Source of the DNA: an uncultured Lacinutrix sp.
GTDB taxonomy: Bacteria > Bacteroidota > Bacteroidia > Flavobacteriales > Flavobacteriaceae
Direction: 5' to 3'
Assembly: GCA_937129145.1 (NCBI GenBank)
Contig: CAKZMU010000056.1
Coordinates: 62,001-126,000 of the forward strand
DNA: 64,000 nt
Numbering within the stretch: the first letter of the stretch is position 1; every line of letters starts with the position of its first letter. The notes under the pieces were generated by a model. It did no database searches. It was not told where the DNA came from and saw only the letters and a program-made list of their open reading frames with translations. Below, piece after piece: positions 1 to 8,350 of this stretch. The position numbers and the translations under genes were made by a program.

Positions 1-1
1 G

Positions 2-916
2 AACCACAAGGAAACACCAGTTAACTCTTCAAGAGTTGATTTATGGGATGAGTTTGACCGTTCTATAGGACATCACTTTAACTTATCTATAGATTTAAAT
101 GCCTGTACAGGTTGTGGTGCGTGTGTTATTGCATGTCATGCTGAAAACAACGTGCCAGTTGTAGGTAAAGAAGAAATTAGACGTAGTCGTGATATGCATT
201 GGTTACGTATTGATAGATATTATTCATCTGAAGAATCGTTTGATGGTGATAATGAAACAAAAGATGATATTGAAGGTTTAGGTTTAGGGGATTATGCATT
301 TGGTGACGGACAAGGTAATGGGTCTCTATCTACTTTTGGTAGAATGGAATCTCCATCAGCCAACCCACAAGTAGCGTTCCAACCAATTATGTGTCAGCAC
401 TGTAACCATGCACCTTGCGAAACTGTTTGTCCAGTAGCCGCAACGTCTCATGGTCGTCAAGGTCAAAACCATATGGCTTATAACCGTTGTGTGGGTACAC
501 GTTATTGTGCTAACAACTGCCCTTATAAAGTACGTCGTTTCAACTGGTTCTTGTATAACGAGAACGATGAGTTTGATTATCACATGAATGACGATTTAGG
601 ACGTATGGTAATTAACCCAGATGTGACTGTAAGGTCTCGAGGTGTAATGGAAAAATGTTCTATGTGTATTCAAATGACACAAAAAACAGTTCTTGATGCA
701 AAACGTGATGGAAGAGAAGTAAAACCAAACGAATTTAAAACTGCCTGTTCTGCAGCATGTAGCAATGGTGCAATGAAGTTTGGTGACATCAATGACAAAA
801 AGAGCGATATAGCTGCTCTTAAACATGATAAAAGAGCGTATCACTTACTAGAAAGTGTTGGTACTAAGCCAAATGTGGTGTACCAAGTGAAAGTAAGAAA
901 TACGACCGAAGCATAA
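2..916 (+). CDS. actB: Alternative complex III iron-sulfur subunit ActB, 3' part
   Basis: This is the C-terminal part (about 304 residues) of the large iron-sulfur subunit of alternative complex III, a quinol:cytochrome c/oxidase oxidoreductase. The frame is open from base 2, so the start lies outside the window. The visible part has four cysteine groups typical of a 4Fe-4S ferredoxin-like domain: CTGCGACVIACH, then CQHC..CETVCP, then CVGTRYCANNCP, then CSMCIQ with a later CSAAC. These would wire electrons within the periplasmic arm. The usual N-terminal molybdopterin-oxidoreductase-like half is not visible. The next gene, actC, starts 33 bases later, in the canonical act gene order, which strongly supports the call. 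Confidence 0.93.
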   Translation, partial: NHKETPVNSSRVDLWDEFDRSIGHHFNLSIDLNACTGCGACVIACHAENNVPVVGKEEIRRSRDMHWLRIDRYYSSEESFDGDNETKDDIEGLGLGDYAFGDGQGNGSLSTFGRMESPSANPQVAFQPIMCQHCNHAPCETVCPVAATSHGRQGQNHMAYNRCVGTRYCANNCPYKVRRFNWFLYNENDEFDYHMNDDLGRMVINPDVTVRSRGVMEKCSMCIQMTQKTVLDAKRDGREVKPNEFKTACSAACSNGAMKFGDINDKKSDIAALKHDKRAYHLLESVGTKPNVVYQVKVRNTTEA

Positions 917-949
917 ATAAATTAATTAAGAAACAATTATAAAAGGATT

Positions 950-2683
950 ATGGCGTCTCATTACGAAGCACCTATTAGAAGACCTTTAGTTACAGGGGAA
1001 AAATCATATCACGATGTATCGGTAGATGTGGCTGCTCCTGTTGAAGGAAAAGCAAATAAATCTTGGTGGATTGTATTTTCAATAGCACTTGTGGCTTTCC
1101 TTTGGGGAGTTGGCTGTATTATATACACAATTTCAACAGGAATTGGTACTTGGGGTTTAAACAAGACCGTTGGTTGGGCTTGGGATATTACTAACTTCGT
1201 TTGGTGGGTTGGTATTGGTCACGCAGGAACATTGATTTCTGCGGTACTATTACTTTTCCGTCAAAAATGGAGAATGGCAATTAACCGTTCTGCCGAAGCA
1301 ATGACAATTTTCTCGGTAGTTCAAGCAGGTTTGTTCCCAATTATTCACATGGGTCGCCCTTGGTTAGGTTATTGGGTATTACCTATACCAAACCAATTTG
1401 GGTCGCTATGGGTAAACTTTAATTCACCATTACTTTGGGATGTATTTGCAATCTCAACATACCTTTCGGTATCATTAGTATTCTGGTGGACAGGTTTACT
1501 TCCTGATTTCGCCATGATTAGAGATAGAGCTGTTAGACCTTTTCAAAAGAAAATATATTCGTTATTGAGTTTTGGTTGGTCTGGACGTGCAAAAGATTGG
1601 CAACGTTTTGAAGAAGTATCATTGGTACTTGCTGGTTTAGCAACACCTTTAGTACTTTCGGTACATACCATTGTATCGTTTGACTTCGCAACGTCTGTAA
1701 TCCCTGGTTGGCATACCACAATTTTCCCACCTTACTTCGTTGCAGGTGCGATTTTCTCAGGATTTGCTATGGTAAACACGCTTCTTATAATTATGAGAAA
1801 AGTGTGTAACCTAGAAGATTATATTACAGTACAACACATCGAGTTAATGAACATAGTGATTATGATTACTGGTTCTATTGTTGGTGTGGCTTATATAACA
1901 GAGTTATTTATTGCATGGTATTCTGGTGTAGAATACGAACAATACGCATTCTTAAACAGAGCAACAGGACCTTATGCTTGGGCATATTGGGCGATGATGA
2001 CTTGTAACGTGTTTTCTCCACAATTTATGTGGTTTAAGAAGTTGCGTACAAGTATTATGTTCTCGTTCTTTATTTCGATTGTCGTAAATATTGGTATGTG
2101 GTTTGAGCGTTTCGTGATTATCGTAACCTCATTACACAGAGATTATTTACCATCATCTTGGACAATGTTCTCTCCAACATTTGTGGATATTGGAATTTTT
2201 ATTGGAACTATTGGATTTTTCTTTGTGTTATTCTTATTATACGCAAGAACATTCCCAGTAATAGCACAAGCCGAAGTGAAGACGATTTTAAAATCTTCTG
2301 GAGAGCGTTATAAAAACATAAGAGAAAGAGGCGATAGTTTAGTTGGTACTGGAGCTGATGCTAGAACATCTGGAAACCCAGTTACAGTTGAAGCACCAAA
2401 AACTGAAGTGGTTAAAGGCGATAAATCTGAAATGACAAACTCATTATTAGATAGTATTGGAACGTTCGACCCATCCACTCAAACTGCTGATGATTTAAAG
2501 AAAATAAGTGGTGTTGGCCCTAAAATGGAAGAAGTACTTAACAGCATTGGTATTTACTCTTACATTCAGGTTAGCAAAATGACGAAAAGAGAATATGACT
2601 TGTTAGACTCTATTACAGGTTCTTTCCCAGGAAGAGCAGAACGTGATGATTGGTCTGGACAAGCTAAAAAATTAATAAACTAA
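950..2683 (+). CDS. actC: Alternative complex III membrane subunit ActC (NrfD-like) with C-terminal HhH tail
   Basis: This is an integral membrane quinol-binding subunit of the NrfD/PsrC family, which oxidises menaquinol in alternative complex III. The protein has 577 residues with about ten hydrophobic segments between residues 35 and 445, including an HMGRPW motif. After the last membrane segment there is a soluble linker (about 445-510). The final 63 residues (about 515-577) read as a helix-hairpin-helix module with the core ISGVGPKMEEVL and a RDDWSGQAKKL ending. That tail resembles the one often found at the C-terminus of NuoE-type proteins (family knowledge). It is not needed for the membrane fold and is an unusual fusion, described in the findings. 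The gene sits between actB and actD. Confidence 0.93.
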   Translation: MASHYEAPIRRPLVTGEKSYHDVSVDVAAPVEGKANKSWWIVFSIALVAFLWGVGCIIYTISTGIGTWGLNKTVGWAWDITNFVWWVGIGHAGTLISAVLLLFRQKWRMAINRSAEAMTIFSVVQAGLFPIIHMGRPWLGYWVLPIPNQFGSLWVNFNSPLLWDVFAISTYLSVSLVFWWTGLLPDFAMIRDRAVRPFQKKIYSLLSFGWSGRAKDWQRFEEVSLVLAGLATPLVLSVHTIVSFDFATSVIPGWHTTIFPPYFVAGAIFSGFAMVNTLLIIMRKVCNLEDYITVQHIELMNIVIMITGSIVGVAYITELFIAWYSGVEYEQYAFLNRATGPYAWAYWAMMTCNVFSPQFMWFKKLRTSIMFSFFISIVVNIGMWFERFVIIVTSLHRDYLPSSWTMFSPTFVDIGIFIGTIGFFFVLFLLYARTFPVIAQAEVKTILKSSGERYKNIRERGDSLVGTGADARTSGNPVTVEAPKTEVVKGDKSEMTNSLLDSIGTFDPSTQTADDLKKISGVGPKMEEVLNSIGIYSYIQVSKMTKREYDLLDSITGSFPGRAERDDWSGQAKKLIN

Positions 2684-2692
2684 AAGTAGCAT

Positions 2693-3226
2693 ATGGAATC
2701 TTCAAAAGTAATTCACGCTATTTATACTGATGATGATGTGTTAATGCACGCTGTAAAAGAAGTTAAGGCTGCAAAACATCATATAGAAGAAATTTATACG
2801 CCTTTTCCAGTACATGGATTGGACAAAGCAATGGGATTGGCACCAACACGATTGGCTATTACAGCATTTATGTATGGGTGTCTTGGATTAACTGTTGCCA
2901 TTGTCATGATGAACTATATCATGATAGAAGATTGGCCGCAAAACATTGGTGGAAAACCAAGTTTTAGCTATTTAGAGAATATGCCTGCCTTTGTGCCAAT
3001 TATGTTTGAGTTAACGGTATTTTTTGCAGCGCATTTAATGGTCATTACGTTTTACTTGCGTAGTAGAATGTGGCCGTTTAAAAAAGCTGAAAACCCAGAC
3101 CCAAGAACAACAGATGACCATTTTTTAATGGAAATATCTGTACATGGAAATGAAAGAGAATTGGAAACATTTCTTGCAGGAACAGGAGCAGTAGAAATTA
3201 ACATTGTAGATAAAGAAGCACATTAA
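2693..3226 (+). CDS. actD: Alternative complex III subunit ActD (DUF3341)
   Basis: A 177-residue membrane protein of the DUF3341/ActD family, a structural subunit of alternative complex III. The N-terminal soluble region has the family pattern (IYTPFPVHGLDKAMGL at about residues 36-51). Two hydrophobic helices follow at about 60-82 and 103-123, and a short C-terminal soluble domain contains DDHFLMEI. It starts 9 bases after actC and ends 6 bases before actE, so it is almost certainly co-transcribed with them. The length fits the family. Confidence 0.92.
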   Translation: MESSKVIHAIYTDDDVLMHAVKEVKAAKHHIEEIYTPFPVHGLDKAMGLAPTRLAITAFMYGCLGLTVAIVMMNYIMIEDWPQNIGGKPSFSYLENMPAFVPIMFELTVFFAAHLMVITFYLRSRMWPFKKAENPDPRTTDDHFLMEISVHGNERELETFLAGTGAVEINIVDKEAH

Positions 3227-3232
3227 TATATT

Positions 3233-3790
3233 ATGAAAGGCTTAGTTAAAATATTAGTATTAGCAATAATGGTAAGTTCGGTAGTGTCTTGTAAAAACAA
3301 CGAAACACCAAACTATCAGTTCTTTCCAAATATGTACACATCTCCAAGTTATGAAACTTATGGAGCTTACGAGGTATTTCCAGATGAGCAATCGGCAATG
3401 CTTCCAGTAGATGGAACCATTTCTAGAGGTCACTCAATTTTCGATTATGGTAGCTCAACAGCAGAATACGATAGAGCTAAAGCAGAATTAGTAAGTCCAT
3501 TGGATTCTACTCAAATTGATTATGCTAGAGGAAAAGAGTTGTATGATATATACTGTGGAGTTTGTCATGGTAATAAAGGCGATGGTCAAGGTAATTTAGT
3601 TAAAAAAGAAAAAATTCTTGGAATTCCATCGTATGATGATGCAGCTAGAGCTATAAATGAAGGTAGTATTTATCACGTAATTTATTATGGAAAAAATGCT
3701 ATGGGTTCTCACAAAAATCAATTGAGAGAAGAAGAGCGTTGGCAAGTAGCAGCGTATGTGATGAAATTAAAGGCAGATTTAGAAAAATAA
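3233..3790 (+). CDS. actE: Alternative complex III monoheme cytochrome c lipoprotein ActE
   Basis: A 185-residue lipoprotein cytochrome c. The N-terminus is a lipoprotein signal peptide ending in the lipobox SVVSC (Cys20), so it is anchored in a membrane facing the periplasm. One heme-binding motif, CGVCH, lies at about residues 108-112, and a downstream methionine in a GKNAMGSH context is a likely axial ligand. The protein passes electrons from alternative complex III toward the terminal oxidase. It lies between actD and actF with 6- and 25-base gaps. The single CxxCH fits the mono-heme subunit rather than the pentaheme ActA. Confidence 0.92.
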   Translation: MKGLVKILVLAIMVSSVVSCKNNETPNYQFFPNMYTSPSYETYGAYEVFPDEQSAMLPVDGTISRGHSIFDYGSSTAEYDRAKAELVSPLDSTQIDYARGKELYDIYCGVCHGNKGDGQGNLVKKEKILGIPSYDDAARAINEGSIYHVIYYGKNAMGSHKNQLREEERWQVAAYVMKLKADLEK

Positions 3791-3815
3791 GATTTAGATA
3801 AAGTTATATATAGAT

Positions 3816-5138
3816 ATGTATACCATTTCAAATAGATTAAAAATAGTGTCTCTTATCCTAGTAATAGTAGGAGCAGGAATGTGGACTACAAGTTATATGT
3901 CTTCTCACGTTTCTGTTGAAGACGTAAAGGTTATGTTAGCTGAAGAAGAAGCCTCTCATGGAGGAGGTCATGGTGAAGTTGCTAACGACCATGCACCAGC
4001 AGCTGATACTCATGGTGAAGAAGCATCACACGATGATGAACATGCAGAACACGTTATGCATCAAATTCATAACAGACCTTACTCTGCACTATACGTAGCA
4101 GCATTCTTTTTCTTTATGATTGCATTGGGCGTTCTTGCTTTTTATGGCATTCAATACGCATCGCAAGCAGGATGGTCACCAGTACTGTTTAGGGTCATGG
4201 AAGGTATTACCTATTATGTATTACCAGGTGGTTTATTAGTATTGGCAATTGCTTTTTGGGCTGGAGACCATATATTTATTTGGATGGACCCAGATGTAGT
4301 GGCTCACGATGAGTTAATACAAAACAAAGCGAGCTGGTTAAACAAACCATGGTTTTTTATTCGCGGGTTGATATTTTTAGGTGGTTGGAGTTTATATAGA
4401 TATTTTTCTCGTAAATTCTCAATAGCACAAGATACTGCTGATATTAACGATAACAGAAACTTTAAAAAGAACTTCCGTATCTCGGCAGCATTCTTGGTAT
4501 TTTATATTTATACTGAATCTATGATGTCTTGGGATTGGATTATGAGTGTAGACCCTCACTGGTTCTCAACATTATTTGGGTGGTATGTATTTGCCTCTAT
4601 GTTTGTAAGTGGTATTACCGTAATAGCGTTAATTACTATGTACTTAAAATCTAAAGGCTTAATGGATTTTGTAAACGATAGTCACTTACATGATTTAGCT
4701 AAGTTTATGTTTGCAATAAGTATTTTCTGGACTTATTTATGGTTCTCACAATTCATGCTTATTTGGTACGCAAACATCCCTGAAGAGGTTACGTACTTTG
4801 TAACAAGAATTGAAGATTATAAACTGCCATTCTTTGGAATGCTAGCATTAAACTTTATTTTCCCATTCTTAGTATTAATGAACAGCGATTATAAACGTAT
4901 TCCTTGGTTTATAGTTATGGCTGGTATTGCCATACTAGTTGGACACTATGTTGATGTTTACAACATGATTATGCCTGCAACAGTAGGTGATAGATGGGGA
5001 TTCGGATTAGCAGAATTTGGAGCAGTATTCTTTTTCCTTGGACTGTTTATGTTAGTTGTATTCTATGCAATTTCAAAGCAACCATTATTAGCCAAAGGAA
5101 ATCCTTTTGTTAAAGAAAGTAAACAATTCCATTATTAA
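3816..5138 (+). CDS. actF: Alternative complex III membrane subunit ActF (quinol:cytochrome c oxidoreductase)
   Basis: A 440-residue polytopic membrane protein, the second large NrfD-like/DUF-type membrane subunit of alternative complex III. About ten hydrophobic segments are visible, starting with one at residues 10-28. Residues 44-86 form a loop very rich in His, Asp and Glu (HGGGHG, DTHGEEASHDDEHAEH). That is not needed for the fold and may bind metal or protons (inference). The middle carries YTESMMSWDWIMSVDPHWFSTLFGWY, a well conserved signature of this family. It follows actE and precedes coxB by 27 bases. Confidence 0.92.
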   Translation: MYTISNRLKIVSLILVIVGAGMWTTSYMSSHVSVEDVKVMLAEEEASHGGGHGEVANDHAPAADTHGEEASHDDEHAEHVMHQIHNRPYSALYVAAFFFFMIALGVLAFYGIQYASQAGWSPVLFRVMEGITYYVLPGGLLVLAIAFWAGDHIFIWMDPDVVAHDELIQNKASWLNKPWFFIRGLIFLGGWSLYRYFSRKFSIAQDTADINDNRNFKKNFRISAAFLVFYIYTESMMSWDWIMSVDPHWFSTLFGWYVFASMFVSGITVIALITMYLKSKGLMDFVNDSHLHDLAKFMFAISIFWTYLWFSQFMLIWYANIPEEVTYFVTRIEDYKLPFFGMLALNFIFPFLVLMNSDYKRIPWFIVMAGIAILVGHYVDVYNMIMPATVGDRWGFGLAEFGAVFFFLGLFMLVVFYAISKQPLLAKGNPFVKESKQFHY

Positions 5139-5165
5139 TTATTAAAATAAAGACGAAGAATAACA

Positions 5166-6236
5166 ATGACAGCTTTATTAACAATTTTAGTTTTAGTATT
5201 TATTACAGTTGCCGTTTGGCAAATGGTAAAGATTTTTGATTTAGCTAATGCTAATAATGAAAACTCTCAAGTTGCCAACGATAAAGACAATAGAGTTAAT
5301 GGATATTTAATGTTAGGCTTTTTAGCCTTCATTTACATCATTACCATTGTGTGTTTAGTAAAATGGGGTGACTTACCATTAATGTCCAATTCAGCATCTG
5401 AACATGGCCCTGGACTAGATAATTTAATGATTATCTCGATGGTACTGATTTTTGTTGTGCAAACTATTACTCAGTTTTTATTACACTATTTTGCTTTTAA
5501 ATACAAAGGTGAAAAAGGACGTAAAGCATTGTTTTATGCAGATAATGATAAGCTAGAATTTATCTGGACAATCATACCAGTAATTACACTAGCAGGTTTA
5601 ATTATCTACGGATTATTTACTTGGTCTGAGATTATGAACTTTGAAGAAGAAGAAGATGCTTTAGTAGTAGAGTTATATGCACAACAATTTAACTGGAAGG
5701 CAAGATATGCAGGTGAAGATAACGTATTAGGTCAAGCTAATGTAAGGTTGATCAATCTTGATAATGCTAATATTTTGGGTCTGGATGAATCAGATTTAAA
5801 TGCGCAAGACGATATTATTACTACAGAGTTACACTTACCAGTTGGCAGACAAGTAATCTTTAAAATGCGCTCTCAAGATGTATTGCATTCAGCTTATATG
5901 CCTCACTTTAGAGCACAAATGAATTGTGTTCCTGGTATGACTACTCAATTTGCTTTTACACCAACGGTAACAACAGCCGAAATGAGACAAACCGAACAAA
6001 TGGTTAAAAAAGTAGCAAATATTAATAAAATTAGAACCAAGAAAAGTAAAGATTTAGTTGCTAAAGGTGAAGAAGCTTTAGACCCTTATGTGTTTGATTA
6101 CCTTTTAATTTGTAATAAAATATGTGGAAAATCACATTATAACATGCAAATGAAAATTGTTGTTGAAACAGAAGAGGAATACAATGCTTGGATTAAAGAG
6201 CAAAAAACCTTTAAAAATTCATTGGTTCAAAATTAA
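5166..6236 (+). CDS. coxB: Cytochrome c oxidase subunit II
   Basis: A 356-residue subunit II of an aa3-type heme-copper oxidase. There is an N-terminal membrane segment at 1-20 and further hydrophobic segments at about 47-67, 84-112 and 137-158. A periplasmic cupredoxin domain follows. The CuA site is intact: His in DVLHSAYMPHF, then Cys316, Cys320, His324 and Met327 in CNKICGKSHYNM. No C-terminal cytochrome c domain is fused, so electrons must come from a separate carrier or directly from alternative complex III. It lies directly between actF and coxA, which suggests a supercomplex of complex III replacement and oxidase (known for the family). Confidence 0.95.
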   Translation: MTALLTILVLVFITVAVWQMVKIFDLANANNENSQVANDKDNRVNGYLMLGFLAFIYIITIVCLVKWGDLPLMSNSASEHGPGLDNLMIISMVLIFVVQTITQFLLHYFAFKYKGEKGRKALFYADNDKLEFIWTIIPVITLAGLIIYGLFTWSEIMNFEEEEDALVVELYAQQFNWKARYAGEDNVLGQANVRLINLDNANILGLDESDLNAQDDIITTELHLPVGRQVIFKMRSQDVLHSAYMPHFRAQMNCVPGMTTQFAFTPTVTTAEMRQTEQMVKKVANINKIRTKKSKDLVAKGEEALDPYVFDYLLICNKICGKSHYNMQMKIVVETEEEYNAWIKEQKTFKNSLVQN

Positions 6237-6268
6237 TTATAATAAAAGAATAAAATAAGATATAGATT

Positions 6269-8062
6269 ATGTCAGCACACGCAGATACTCACGCTCACGA
6301 AGACGACCACGGACATCATCATAAAGAAACTTTTGTAACTAAATATATATTTAGTCAAGACCATAAAATGATTGCAAAACAGTACCTAATTACTGGTACT
6401 ATTATGGGAGTTGTCGGTGTTATTATGTCATTAATGATTCGTATGCAAATTGCATGGCCTGAAGAACCTAATGTGATTTTTGAAGCTTTATTAGGTAAAT
6501 GGGCTCCAGGTGGTGTTATGGATGCTGATATGTATTTGGCATTGGTAACAATACATGGTACCATCATGGTATTTTTTGTATTAACCGCAGGATTAAGTGG
6601 TACGTTTAGTAACCTTTTAATTCCGTTGCAAATTGGTGCACGAGATATGGCATCTGGATTCCTTAACATGGTATCGTATTGGTTATTCTTCTTATCTAGT
6701 GTTGTAATGATTATTTCATTATTTGTAGAAGCTGGGCCAGCAGCAGCAGGTTGGACAATTTATCCACCATTAAGTGCACTGCCTATGGCTCAAGGAGGTT
6801 CAGGAATGGGTATGACTCTATGGTTGGTGTCTATGGCAATTTTTATTGCATCATCATTATTAGGGTCACTTAACTACATTGTTACAGTTATTAACTTGCG
6901 TACTAAGGGAATGTCTATGACGAGATTACCTTTAACCATTTGGGCGTTTTTTGTAACAGCTATTATTGGTGTGGTATCGTTCCCAGTATTATTATCGGCA
7001 GCGTTATTATTGATAATGGACAGAAGTTTTGGTACATCCTTCTTCTTATCAGATATATTTATACAAGGCGAAGTATTGCATTACCAAGGAGGGTCTCCAG
7101 TATTGTTTGAACACTTATTTTGGTTCTTAGGTCACCCAGAAGTATATATTGTACTATTACCAGCATTAGGGATAACATCAGAAATTATTGCCACAAACTC
7201 ACGTAAACCAATATTTGGTTATCGTGCGATGGTTGCCTCTATTTTAGCAATTGCATTTTTATCTACCATTGTTTGGGGTCACCATATGTTTATATCTGGG
7301 ATGAATCCATTCTTAGGGTCTGTATTTACATTCACAACATTATTAATTGCAATACCATCTGCGGTAAAAGCATTTAACTATATAACAACCCTCTGGAAGG
7401 GGAATCTCCAGTTCAATCCTGCAATGCTATTCTCTATAGGTTTAGTATCAACATTTATTACAGGAGGTTTAACAGGAATTATTCTTGGAGATAGTGCCTT
7501 AGATATTAACGTTCATGATACTTATTTTGTGGTAGCTCACTTCCATTTAGTAATGGGTATATCTGCGTTGTATGGAATGTTTGCAGGAATCTACCATTGG
7601 TTCCCAAAAATGTTTGGTAGAATGCTTAATAAAAATTTAGGATACATTCACTTTTGGGTAACAGCAGTCTGTGCGTACGGGGTTTTCTTCCCAATGCACT
7701 TTATAGGAATGGCTGGTTTACCACGTCGTTATTATACAAATAGTAATTTCCCATTATTTGATGATTTACAAAATGTTAATGTGATAATTACCTTATTTGC
7801 TATTATTGGAGGTATATTCCAGTTGGTATTTTTATGGAACTTCTTCTATAGTATTTTCTATGGTAAGAAAACAGTTCAAAACCCTTGGAGGTCTAATACA
7901 CTTGAATGGACAGCACCAATTAAACACATTCACGGAAACTGGGAAGGTGAAATTCCTCATGTACACCGTTGGGCTTACGACTACAGTAAGCCAGGGCATG
8001 ATGACGATTTCGTGCCACAGAACATCCCATTAAAAGATGGAGAAGAAGAACTCCAGCATTAA
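6269..8062 (+). CDS. coxA: Cytochrome c oxidase subunit I
   Basis: A 597-residue catalytic subunit I that reduces O2 at the heme a3-CuB centre. All signature ligands are visible: the HPEVYI motif with the cross-linked His-Tyr, WGHHMFISGMNP for CuB, and HDTYFVVAHFHLVMG for the two hemes. At least twelve transmembrane helices are apparent. The N-terminal 20 residues are strikingly His-rich (about seven His before KETFVTKYIF). It is the last gene of the act-cox operon and is followed by a strong terminator at 8089-8134. Subunits III and IV are not here but at 35667-37680. Confidence 0.96.
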   Translation: MSAHADTHAHEDDHGHHHKETFVTKYIFSQDHKMIAKQYLITGTIMGVVGVIMSLMIRMQIAWPEEPNVIFEALLGKWAPGGVMDADMYLALVTIHGTIMVFFVLTAGLSGTFSNLLIPLQIGARDMASGFLNMVSYWLFFLSSVVMIISLFVEAGPAAAGWTIYPPLSALPMAQGGSGMGMTLWLVSMAIFIASSLLGSLNYIVTVINLRTKGMSMTRLPLTIWAFFVTAIIGVVSFPVLLSAALLLIMDRSFGTSFFLSDIFIQGEVLHYQGGSPVLFEHLFWFLGHPEVYIVLLPALGITSEIIATNSRKPIFGYRAMVASILAIAFLSTIVWGHHMFISGMNPFLGSVFTFTTLLIAIPSAVKAFNYITTLWKGNLQFNPAMLFSIGLVSTFITGGLTGIILGDSALDINVHDTYFVVAHFHLVMGISALYGMFAGIYHWFPKMFGRMLNKNLGYIHFWVTAVCAYGVFFPMHFIGMAGLPRRYYTNSNFPLFDDLQNVNVIITLFAIIGGIFQLVFLWNFFYSIFYGKKTVQNPWRSNTLEWTAPIKHIHGNWEGEIPHVHRWAYDYSKPGHDDDFVPQNIPLKDGEEELQH

Positions 8063-8088
8063 TTAGACATAAGTTATATAATATATTA

Positions 8089-8134
8089 AAAAGGCCTTTC
8101 TCCCGATAATAATCGGAATTTGAAAGGCTTTTTT
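8089..8134 (+). terminator. Rho-independent terminator after coxA
   Basis: AAAAGGCCTTTC pairs with GAAAGGCTTTTTT across a loop that contains a second small hairpin (CCGATAATAATCGG). The run of T follows the 3' arm. It ends the act-cox operon 27 bases after the coxA stop. Confidence 0.85.
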
Positions 8135-8187
8135 GTATGTGCAATTTTGTAGGTTTTCTCTTTTGTTCTTAACAGATGAAATGCATT

Positions 8188-8203
8188 TTTTTATCGATAA
8201 AAA
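8188..8203. promoter_or_regulatory. 16-bp perfect palindrome upstream of the adhesin operon
   Basis: TTTTTATCGATAAAAA is a perfect inverted repeat in the 288-base gap between coxA and the adhesin gene, about 150 bases upstream of the adhesin start. It could be an operator, but A/T-rich palindromes also arise by chance. Further downstream in the same gap are a TAGATTTG box (8268-8275) matching the Bacteroidota -7 consensus TAnnTTTG, without a well spaced TTG, and three CAGTTtAAA words (8244, 8259, 8309). Confidence 0.3.
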
Positions 8204-8350
8204 GTAAAATAATCACAAAATAATCGTTGAAATACAAATAAATCAGTTAAATTGCAGCCAGTTTAAATAGATTTGAATAATTACATCTATACATAATGGA
8301 GTAATGTTCAGTTTAAAAAGCTATTAAAAACAGATATAATTTAACCTACT

